Shown here: piece after piece, positions 27,181 to 34,138 of the stretch
Layout: every line of letters starts with the position of its first letter
Numbering within the stretch: the stretch's first letter is position 1
Origin: a virus
Length of the DNA: 36,353 bases
IMG/VR virus record: IMGVR_UViG_3300026484_000014
Location: 1 to 36,353 of that record
Reading direction: 5' to 3' (one strand)
The notes under the pieces: generated by a model
Told to the model about the DNA's origin: nothing
What the model saw: the letters and a program-made list of their open reading frames with translations, nothing else
Database searches by the model: none
Program-made: the position numbers and the translations under genes

Positions 27181-27668
27181 ATTTTATTAACCGACATCCA
27201 AGATCCTGCTTTAGCAAACTGACCAGATGCTGGAATTATGTGTCTGCTAGTATCTGCATCATACATTGTATGTGCTACGATTACTACATTTACACCATTT
27301 GCTATAAGAGTGTCTTCTATATATGCGTTAAGTGCTAATGTGTCCTTGTTGTTATTTGAGTGAATCTCAAACCCTTTGAATTTCTCTGCATTGTAATACT
27401 GCATTGCTGAGTAAAATTGAGTTACTGTATCAAGTACGATTGTTTCTGGTAAAGATCCAAATTTCTCTTGATATAGCCCTACTTTCTCATTAAGCATATT
27501 AATTAGTGGAGTGATTCCTTCGAACTCAGGTACGTTTACATGTGGTACCTTAAATCCATATTCTTTTCTGTCAAAGTTGACAACTAATGCATTATGAATA
27601 CCAGATGTGATAGTCGATTTACCACATGATTCATACGCACATACAAGTAGCTTTACTGCTTTGCTCAT
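27181..27668 (-). CDS. Sak4/RecA-like recombination ATPase, exon 1
   Basis: The protein begins with a short strand and a Walker A of the form AYESCGKST (11-19). LPETIVLDTVTQFY (Asp80) is Walker B, and ANGVNVVIVAHTMYD is the third strand with the sensor His. Compact single-domain RecA-like ATPases of this type are the Sak4 family of phage single-strand annealing or recombination proteins, usually next to an SSB, as here. Exon 1 ends at AAAAT (27181). Read-through into the intron gives IAA and a stop, so only the spliced form has the last 62 residues. The spliced length is 225 aa. AAAGGA precedes the ATG, and leader-repeat copy B lies just upstream. Confidence 0.8.
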
Positions 27669-27682
27669 ATGAGTCCTTTATA

Positions 27683-27711
27683 ATAAGATTTAGTTTAAGG
27701 ACATTGCGGTC
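27683..27711 (-). repeat. Leader repeat, copy B (upstream of the Sak4 gene)
   Basis: This is the second copy of the 29-nt block (26/29 identical to 21709-21737), sharing GTCCTTAAACTAAATCTTAT exactly. It starts 6 nt after the stop of the nuclease gene and ends just before the Sak4 ribosome binding site. The duplication upstream of two DNA-binding genes argues for a common regulatory input. Confidence 0.6.
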
Positions 27712-27717
27712 TCTGTA

Positions 27718-28536
27718 CTACTTTTTTGTTGGAAAGGCTGTAGTTGGGCCTGTACTCTTTAACCTATAGTCTTGTGCTAATAAATATCTTAACTCTGGAG
27801 TTGATTTATACTTAGCTACTGATTCTGAGATTAGGGATAGTAATGAGCCTATAAACATATGATTATCGTTCGTATAAGGCTCTCTAAAGACAAAAGTCCT
27901 AACAGGTAAAGTCTTAGTTGGCCTAGTTACAAAAGCTAGTTCTATGCCAGTTATAGGGTGTCCTGCCTCCTTTAACATCCATGCGTATGTGTAAGCTTGT
28001 AGCTTATACTCATATGTAATCCCTGAAGGTTTCTTAGATGCTGTTTTGTAGTCCCTTACAATTAAACCTGCTGGATTAGCGGGATCTACTATAAGGGCAT
28101 CATATGTACCACCTACATATACATTATCTACTAATTTCTTAAAGATAAACTTTTCTGTAGAGTGTATCTGAGTGCCATCTAGTATAGTATCTGATACTAA
28201 GGCTGATGCCATATCAAACCATAATGATCTGATTTCATTTTTATCTACATTAGGATCTTTTATAGTTGCTAGGAAATCTTCTACATCCTTTTCAAATGTA
28301 GTAGTATCTCCCTCATTACCAGACACTTCAGCACAGTGATGTACTATAGTCCCTAAGTGAGTTGATGTAGAGCCTTGAAATACTTTCTCATTCCCTTCTA
28401 CCTCCTCATTATACCATTGGCTAGTTGCTGTAAAGAATTTAGCAATAGATGATGGTGAAATCTTCATCACATCTTCAGTGCCAGCATCTTTTTGTATCTC
28501 TGGGATACCATCATAATAGTCTTCTATTTTAGCCAT
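27718..28536 (-). CDS. RecB/Cas4-like PD-(D/E)XK nuclease
   Basis: Catalytic residues fit the RecB-type nuclease: GTIVHH (His66), VGGTYDALIVD (Asp146 on a strand), VRDYKTAS (Asp162 and Lys164, the D-x-K core) and QAYTYAWML (Gln180, Tyr184). The N-terminal KISPSSIAKFFTATSQWY resembles the start of phage RecB-like exonucleases, where a Ser-x-Ser/Leu-x-x-Phe segment precedes the domain. At 272 aa it is a stand-alone nuclease, probably processing DNA ends for the Sak4 and SSB-like proteins. It ends in TTAFPTKK, almost the same tail as the SSB candidate (SAFPTRK). AGGAAAATAG precedes the ATG and the upstream stop is 1 nt away. Confidence 0.8.
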   Translation of the reverse strand: MAKIEDYYDGIPEIQKDAGTEDVMKISPSSIAKFFTATSQWYNEEVEGNEKVFQGSTSTHLGTIVHHCAEVSGNEGDTTTFEKDVEDFLATIKDPNVDKNEIRSLWFDMASALVSDTILDGTQIHSTEKFIFKKLVDNVYVGGTYDALIVDPANPAGLIVRDYKTASKKPSGITYEYKLQAYTYAWMLKEAGHPITGIELAFVTRPTKTLPVRTFVFREPYTNDNHMFIGSLLSLISESVAKYKSTPELRYLLAQDYRLKSTGPTTAFPTKK

Positions 28537-28537
28537 G

Positions 28538-29158
28538 CTATTTTCCTAATAGTCTGTTTGGTACTACGTAGAAGGGTCTTTTCTTCATAGATCCAGTTGA
28601 ATGGATAGCTAATTTCGGTATCTCAGCACCCTTCATTAATGTGTATAGATCTGATAAATTATTCCTAATATACCCTATAAGATGAGTTGTTGAACATCCT
28701 ATAACTTCTGCTAAATTAGATACTCTTAACTGAGCTGATACTTTTTTATTGCCTTCAGTTCTACTGATTAGCTTTTTCTCAATAGCGTCATTAAGTGTTG
28801 TTACCTTATTTGCTTGCTTGTCCTCTACTGTTGCTACTGATGGAGTCTCAATAGATTTAGATGCAGTATTCTCTTTTATCTCATCAATTAATTCAGTAAA
28901 ACAAGGGATTGTCTCACTGTCATGAATTGACAATGCTGTGGCATGTAAAGCTGTCTTAGGATCCGCTTCATAGGGTTTCTTAGTAGCTTTATTTGGGATA
29001 GCTATATTATCTGTATCTTGCGTTGTTGCTAATGTTTTATCAGATTCACTGTGCTTGAAAGCCATTGAGTCTCTAAGGATAGAATATGCGTGAGCTAACT
29101 GTAGTAGCTCTGTAGCATTTCTCTCCCTCATTATTAATTTTATTATGTGTTGTTGCAT
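28538..29158 (-). CDS. Unknown protein with C-terminal HTH-like region, 206 aa
   Basis: The N-terminal 30 residues form a helix. About residues 35-125 are low-complexity, rich in Ser, Thr, Asp and Lys, and probably disordered. The C-terminal 70 residues look folded: KKVSAQLRVSNLAEVIGCST followed by THLIGYIRNNLSD fits a helix-turn-helix in which the second helix would read the DNA groove. The start has GGAGGG 6 nt upstream and overlaps the RusA gene end by 16 bp. By place in the recombination cluster it could be a DNA-binding accessory factor. Function unknown. Confidence 0.6.
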   Translation of the reverse strand: MQQHIIKLIMRERNATELLQLAHAYSILRDSMAFKHSESDKTLATTQDTDNIAIPNKATKKPYEADPKTALHATALSIHDSETIPCFTELIDEIKENTASKSIETPSVATVEDKQANKVTTLNDAIEKKLISRTEGNKKVSAQLRVSNLAEVIGCSTTHLIGYIRNNLSDLYTLMKGAEIPKLAIHSTGSMKKRPFYVVPNRLLGK

Positions 29159-29619
29159 TGTACCCTCCTTGGGTCTTGTTTTGGTTCTGTTTCGTTAATA
29201 ATAACTGTAACACCTTCATGGTCAGCCCATGGATCTGCTGTAAATTGTATTGACTGAATATACGTAATTGTGTCATCAGGTATGCCACCTTGTTGCACTA
29301 ATACATCACTAAAGACCTTATCCACCATAGAAAGAAGATTTGATAGATCTATATTCTTAGGTGATGAGTCTCTATATGGATCCGCCTTAATTGGTTTACC
29401 TTTTGTTGGAAGCGTGTGTAGTATATACTGTATAGATATACAATTAAATACTTCCTTAGGTGATGATTCATACAAAGCTTTGGCACATAGCTCACCATAT
29501 ACTCGCTTGAATGCAGATTGTTGCCTATAGTGCGCATTACGGAATACATTCATAGTCATTAGAGCACCACTCTTCTTCTTATAGAATGGAAGTGGGAGCT
29601 TTACTATTAATGAGTGCAT
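29143..29619 (-). CDS. RusA-like Holliday junction resolvase
   Basis: RusA resolvases cleave four-way DNA junctions with a cluster of Asp residues and a Lys. Here NIDLSNLLSMVDKVFSDVL gives Asp91, Asn94, Lys101 and Asp105, and GGIPDDTITYI gives Asp115 and Asp116, matching the D..DN..K...D.L....I.DD pattern of the family. One of the early aspartates is replaced by Leu/Ser compared with the DxDN consensus. The length of 158 aa is slightly above the 120-130 aa of E. coli RusA. The gene overlaps the primase stop and the next gene. It probably resolves branched replication intermediates before packaging. Confidence 0.75.
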   Translation of the reverse strand: MHSLIVKLPLPFYKKKSGALMTMNVFRNAHYRQQSAFKRVYGELCAKALYESSPKEVFNCISIQYILHTLPTKGKPIKADPYRDSSPKNIDLSNLLSMVDKVFSDVLVQQGGIPDDTITYIQSIQFTADPWADHEGVTVIINETEPKQDPRRVQCNNT

Positions 29620-31372
29620 TAGAACTCCTTAATCTGTCGTTCTAGTGCTTCAAGTCTATGAGGTGGGAAGGGGCTATCCCAATATTCAGAGATCTCATGG
29701 ATTAGAGATACTATTTCTTCGTATGTTGCTCCTAGTTGATGAGCTTTCCATGCAGCTCCATATAGTTTTCTAGATCCCTCACCATGGTTAGCGTTAAATG
29801 CTGCCTCGAAAGTTGTATAATGTTGACTAAGTGCTGCTGCTCTTTCTTTAGGTGTCATTGGCTTTTCTGGAGTAGCTTCCTGTGCTTGAGATGTAGCATA
29901 CATTATATGGTTCTTAATCTCTATAGGTGACTGATCTGTAACTGATAGTACATCTCTGCCATTATATCCAAAGAATATCTGTGATTGAGGTAATTTATCA
30001 ATTGGGATTTGTAAGAAATTACTCAATGATTGAATGAAGTATTTCCATATAGAGGCATTAACATCTACTGAAGCATCTAACTGGATGATTACTCTATATT
30101 TCTTGGGATTATTCTTGTCTGATGTTCTAGCTATGTGGTGGTTGATATCACCTAACATAAAATGCATCTCTTCATCAGTAAGTGGTGTGTCATCTACGTC
30201 AAAACATACCCAAGTTGTACCACTAGCTATATTCTCTCTTCCTCTAATACCATCTTTTAATTTAAATGGTGTAAAAGCTAGGTCTATTGCTAATAGATTA
30301 GAAAGCTCTGGGAATGATGATTCTGCATATGTATAGCCTGTTGCTGTTTGAGATGCCACTATGCCTTTAAGTCTAGTAATCTCCTCCTTACTTGCACCTG
30401 ATTCTATAGCTTCTATCACCTTAGAATTATCTATTGGTAAGAATGAAGCACCTATTACATCTGTACGAATTATCTGTTCATAACATATTACATTCTTATC
30501 TATAGTGTATATACCGTCAGGATCATATGATGATGCTAAATCAATCAGTGTCTTCATTGCTGATGTTGGATTAGACGTAGAAGGTATATATTGCAGCTTC
30601 TTTAATAAGTGAAGTGTTATAGATGATTTGCCTGTCTTATCCGCTCTTAGTTTCATATAGTCACAGAATACTTCATATTTCTCCTTAACTAATTCCTCTT
30701 CAAATTTTCTCATATCACCATCTATAAGTTCTACATATGATATAGCATGAATTAAGTCTTGCTTAGTGATTGTGTCTCCACATTCAAATATAGCGAATGC
30801 TCCTGCTAATTTTAGAGCTTTCCAATGTGCATGCTTACGAACTATCATAGATATTGGATATTTCTTATCAATGTTACATGACATCTCTGTATTATACCGT
30901 TGATATATATCATATATATCCATCGCATCATCATCAAGAGTTAATAATAATGGATCACTATCTGATAAGTTACAATTTGCTATTGTCTCTGATAAAGTAT
31001 TTACTACTTCTGCAGATCTCATAGCTGTTTCCTGTGCCTTTCTTTCTGCATCTAGCATTCTCTTGATTGTATCTGCTGGTGTATCACCTTCTTGTTTATA
31101 GTTTGTTGGGATAACCTCTTCTGGAGTAAAGCTAAAGAATGATCGTCTAGCTAATTTTGTTGAAAATTCTTTCTTAAATAAAGATTTAATCTTATCATCG
31201 AATAATAAATTTTCATGAGATCCTATAAATAAAGCGGATACTGCTAAGTTCTTGATTTCTGGAGTTTGCGCTTCCTTATTCTTAAGTGGCTTAGCTTCTT
31301 TATATCCTACATCATATAATTCGGACATAATCCGTATAGACGGGATCATGTCTGCATTGGTTTCCATTTCTG
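29619..31372 (-). CDS. Primase/helicase-like protein, exon 2
   Basis: Exon 2 starts in the codon T|CA, so the joined stretch reads GELGSEMETNADMIP. Its first 260 codons are helical, with the alanine-rich segment HAHWKALKLAGAFAIFE that resembles the C-terminal part of DUF3987-type phage helicases. From about residue 560 of the spliced protein, WVCFDVDDTPLTDEEM (Asp566, Asp568), HHIARTSDKNN and KKYRVIIQLD resemble the catalytic DxD, sxH-like and Arg-strand motifs of archaeo-eukaryotic (AEP) primases. The ending GEGSRKLYGAAWKAHQLGAT, then SPFPPHRLEALERQIKEF, resembles the PriCT domain that follows such primases. The His motif is not exact. The spliced protein is 758 aa. I infer the phage's DNA primase or primase-helicase. 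Confidence 0.7.
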
Positions 31373-32636
31373 CGTTTATATTCAACACAACTCGTTAGGT
31401 TGTGCCCGTTACTCAGTGAGTAACTGCTGTATGTCTCCATACAGACTAGACTATATCTTTACCAGCAGTTAAGCAGTTACATATAGAAATAGGTTTATTA
31501 GATATTAAGATTGGGTGTGAGATGGTACGTAAAGAGTTGCAACTAGTACACCTCATGTACCATCTTACTTGTTGAGTGGTATCGCCTACTGAAACAAAAG
31601 AGTGATCTCCAATAAATAGCCAGCCGTTACGGATAGTAGTTAAGTACTTATCTCGTGCTGATGATAGACGTTTGAGCGTCATATCATTGGCTCTACATAG
31701 TTTGCACTTAGTAGCTTTGTTATCGTAATTCTCTTTTGTAGGTAGTAGACGAGTAGCTTCAATTACTTGTTCAGTTCCACACTTACATTTACATGTAAAG
31801 GCAGGTCTAATGTGTGTGGGTGATACTTCCACACGTCCCAAGTAGTTGATGATAGTCCAGCTGTTGATTGTGTTACCGACCAATGCACTGTACTTATCCC
31901 GCATAAGAGTTATCTGTAACTCAGCGTTCTTGTCGCCACCTTCCTTAGCTGCTTGAGACATTCGACCCATAGATACAGCATGGTCAGTATTCTCTTTGTA
32001 TGTGCACCATTCAAGATTAGATACACGATTATCATGTCGTATGCAATTCTTGTGGTTTACTAGAGGCTTATCTGCTATATTAGGGATAAATGTTTTAGCA
32101 ACTATTCTATGTACTTGTTCACGTAATACATCAACGCCATTACGTAGCGTAATTCGTCTGTATGTACTAGTTTTGCTTTCCAATAATTTCCATTCTTGTT
32201 TTTTATACCGAGACTGTATTCTACCTAAAGTAGATACTTTATAGTCTGGATAGTTATCTATTAATTTCCATATTTCTTTCATCTTCATCCCTTATACGTA
32301 AGTATAACGTAAAGATGATTTTGTATTTCTTAACTGGTATGGTATCTTCCATTTCCACTCACTTGAGTGTACTCCCACTTCTGGGATAGTCGTTGAACGT
32401 GCTCCATTAAAGGAGATTCGCTGCTGATTGTGCATATATATTAGATTTTCAGGGTTCGCTACCTACTTTCGTGGTAGTATCCTACTAATATCTTAACTGC
32501 AGTTTCCAGCAATTAGAAAGATTATTCGATACGTATTTCTACGTAAAGGGACTAAAGTGTTTGCCTATGTGCTATTACTACTATCGTTTGTTTATTATCA
32601 TCATAGTAATAGTTATTATAAGTTTCACTTATGTTT
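31373..32636 (-). mobile_element. Group I intron in the primase/helicase gene, with HNH ORF
   Basis: The intron is 1264 nt, the longest of the three. It has P-like AATTGCTGGAA, Q-like CAATCAGCAGCGAA (from 32430 down), R-like CAACGACTATCC (32395-32384) and S-like GATATAGTCTAGTCTG (31456-31441). The ORF lies between R and S. The 5' exon end GGAT can pair with GTCC some 85 nt inside. Between them the arms AAGTG/CACTT and CTATTACTA/TAGTAATAG stack as an extended P1, which fits the splice site well. The 3' end reads GAATATAAACG, a diverged form of the CGAATACAACG of the other two. The 346-nt stretch 32289-32634 holds only these ribozyme elements and no gene. Confidence 0.85.
31446..32288 (-). CDS. 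NUMOD4-HNH homing endonuclease with Cys-rich C-terminus
   Basis: Residues 4-27 (EIWKLIDNYPDYKVSTLGRI) are a NUMOD4 motif, the DNA-contact module that precedes HNH_3 domains. The HNH core is LVNHKNCIRHDNRVSNLEWC (about 75-94), with NHK and NLEW. The rest of the 280-aa protein has cysteine pairs typical of zinc ribbons: CKCKCG (about 165-170), CKLCR, CTSCN and CNC. The C-terminal part is similar in plan to zinc-binding DNA-recognition domains of other phage homing enzymes. It should cut the primase gene at the intronless site. The stop at 31446 is inside the S element region (31456-31441), so the ORF end overlaps the ribozyme core. Confidence 0.85.
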   Translation of the reverse strand: MKMKEIWKLIDNYPDYKVSTLGRIQSRYKKQEWKLLESKTSTYRRITLRNGVDVLREQVHRIVAKTFIPNIADKPLVNHKNCIRHDNRVSNLEWCTYKENTDHAVSMGRMSQAAKEGGDKNAELQITLMRDKYSALVGNTINSWTIINYLGRVEVSPTHIRPAFTCKCKCGTEQVIEATRLLPTKENYDNKATKCKLCRANDMTLKRLSSARDKYLTTIRNGWLFIGDHSFVSVGDTTQQVRWYMRCTSCNSLRTISHPILISNKPISICNCLTAGKDIV

Positions 32637-33159
32637 ATCCAAGTTCACCTGTATAGAGGAATCCTGCACCAACTGGTAGTGATTCTATATCAGCCAGATG
32701 GTCTAGATAGGCAGCTGAATTTGTCATTGCTGCAAATAATGGTGCAGGTTTTCTGAAGAAGTCCTTATGCCTATCCCATCTCTCTGGGTCCTCTACGCCT
32801 TCATCCTTGGCCTTTTGTATAGCTAATTTAGTAGCTAGTTTATTTCTATGAGCATCTATTTTAGCATATCCTTTACTTAGTGCGGATCTAATAGCTTTTA
32901 CTGTTCTATCTTTATTAGCACCAGAAGCTGCTAATACAAATGATATAGAGTTAATTGGTATTGCTGTCTTATCTGCAGGTAATTTTATATACCTTCTGAA
33001 TTGAGATGCATACAACATTAGCTCTGATACTGCTACTGATAGTTTCATTGAGTAGGTGACATCACCTGTAACAGCGTCTGTCATATTAATTAAATGTGGA
33101 GAGATCTCTCCTTTAAACACTCCCTCTGATGAGAGATGTGTTCGTAGTGTGTCTAACAT
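32637..33159 (-). CDS. Primase/helicase-like protein, exon 1 (DUF3987-like N-terminus)
   Basis: Exon 1 encodes 174 residues plus one base. AIPINSISFVLAASGANKDRT (about 67-86) is placed where DUF3987-type proteins carry their P-loop, but the Walker A Gly-Lys-Ser/Thr is changed to Asn-Lys-Asp, so ATP binding is uncertain. The exon ends in FLYTGELG, just before the conserved Gly-Ser-Glu segment that is restored by splicing. AAAGGA lies about 7 nt before the ATG. The region just upstream (33183-33342) is the retron-like RNA. Unspliced message would stop directly after GELG, giving a truncated protein. Confidence 0.7.
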
Positions 33160-33182
33160 GTGGTTTCCTTTATGTTGGTCTT

Positions 33183-33342
33183 ATTGAATACTTTTTTTTT
33201 CTTTTCTGGATTTTGAATGCATGTCCTGTATCTAGTATCACGCAAACGAAGTGTGCGTGATACTAGATTGAGTATAAGGTTTCATAATTGATAACAGGGA
33301 CGCTTCGTCTCCATACCCTATACTCGCTAGTATCTATTCAAT
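33183..33342 (-). ncRNA. Retron-like msr-msd RNA, downstream of the RT
   Basis: The stretch between the RT stop and the primase start contains, in transcript order: ATTGAATA (33342-33335), complementary to TATTCAAT (33190-33183), like retron a1/a2; TAGCGAG (33329-33323) with a candidate branching G at 33327 in AGC, the same seven bases as at the start of the Ec86 msr as I recall it; GAGTATAGG (33325-33317), which pairs with CCTTATACTC and encloses the hairpin GGAGACG-AAG-CGTCCC; and a perfect 15-bp hairpin (33268-33230, loop 9) in the msd position. A-tracts of 9 flank both ends. The order RT-then-RNA differs from the usual RNA-then-RT layout. The identification rests on structure and the adjacent retron-like RT; msDNA production is inference. 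Confidence 0.65.
33230..33268. repeat. Perfect 15-bp inverted repeat (msd-like hairpin)
   Basis: ATCTAGTATCACGCA and its exact complement flank a 9-nt loop. Neither strand has a U-run after the stem, so it is not an intrinsic terminator for the operon. It is the strongest hairpin I found in the window, and it lies in the predicted reverse-transcribed part of the retron-like RNA. Confidence 0.9.
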
Positions 33343-33350
33343 TTTTTTTT

Positions 33351-34136
33351 TTATAGTTGTATTTGGCCCTGTAAGTTTTTAGGCAATCTACATTGCTGCC
33401 ATCCTCTAAGACCACCTAATGCATGACCTTTTTGAGGGTCATACTCGGTAAGTTTAGCTACTGCCCTAACTTTCCTATTTGTTTTTCTTGTAGCTTGTAT
33501 GTGTGATTCATATACATTTACACCTAATACACGTCTTGCCCCATATTTGGTAAACCGCACTCTTGTTTTATTAGGATTGATTGTAAACCCATATTGACTA
33601 CATGCTCGTTTCACTACCCTGGAAATTTCAGATTGAACTCTTCTTTCAGTTGAATTGTAACTTATCTGGATATCATCTGCGTATATAGTGAACGCATAGT
33701 TGTTTTCTCCTAGTAATATGTCTAAATTTAGGACAATCATCTTAACGGCTGGTATCAAAGCTATATTAGCTAATGTAGGACTAGTAGGAAACCCCTGAGC
33801 AGCATACCCTTCTCTATGGAAAAGATATGTTGTTTGGCTTTCTGATAATTCTACACCTGCCTCTTTTACATGTTTATATGTTACTGTGTCAAAGAAGTTA
33901 GATAAATCAAACATTACAGTTGCTTCATATCCAATATGTTCAGTAGCTGCTGTTATACAATTTCTATCCTCGATAAAACCATGGTAGTGTGAGAATAGTT
34001 CCCCAGCGGTCATCTGAAACTTATATGATAACTCTCGTAGTTGCTTGCGTTGGAACTTTTTAAGCTCGTCATCAGGAGCTACTATCTTGCGAAGTTTCCC
34101 CGATTTTTTCCTGATTGTGAATTCTTGGTAATCCAT
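33351..34136 (-). CDS. Retron-like reverse transcriptase
   Basis: The 261-aa protein contains the RT palm motifs: FDLSNFFD (Asp77, Asp83), AAQGFPTSPTLANI (114-124 region), YADD (152-155) and NPNKTRV (about 187-193). Features shared with retron RTs rather than with diversity-generating or group II RTs are HGFIEDRNCITAATEHIG (AATEH, 63-67, in place of NAxxH), the QGxPTSP block and RRVLGVNV (VLG, 203-205, in place of VTG), followed by a basic thumb. It has no maturase or endonuclease domain. It is slightly shorter than typical retron RTs (about 300 aa). AAGGAG sits 6 nt before the ATG, which follows the ligase stop by 2 bp, so the RT is expressed with the ligase. The structured RNA directly follows its stop. 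Confidence 0.85.
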   Translation of the reverse strand: MDYQEFTIRKKSGKLRKIVAPDDELKKFQRKQLRELSYKFQMTAGELFSHYHGFIEDRNCITAATEHIGYEATVMFDLSNFFDTVTYKHVKEAGVELSESQTTYLFHREGYAAQGFPTSPTLANIALIPAVKMIVLNLDILLGENNYAFTIYADDIQISYNSTERRVQSEISRVVKRACSQYGFTINPNKTRVRFTKYGARRVLGVNVYESHIQATRKTNRKVRAVAKLTEYDPQKGHALGGLRGWQQCRLPKNLQGQIQL

Positions 34137-34138
34137 TA

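Noticed and set aside
33230-33268. The 15-bp hairpin as an intrinsic transcription terminator
   Set aside because: No U-run follows the stem on either strand. The nearest T-tract lies on the wrong side for - strand transcripts, where the following sequence is A-rich.
33351-34136. Reverse transcriptase as a diversity-generating or group II intron RT
   Set aside because: The motif 4 block is QGFPTSP rather than an SQ-type block, no template/variable repeat pair was seen, and there is no maturase or endonuclease domain or group II domain V nearby.
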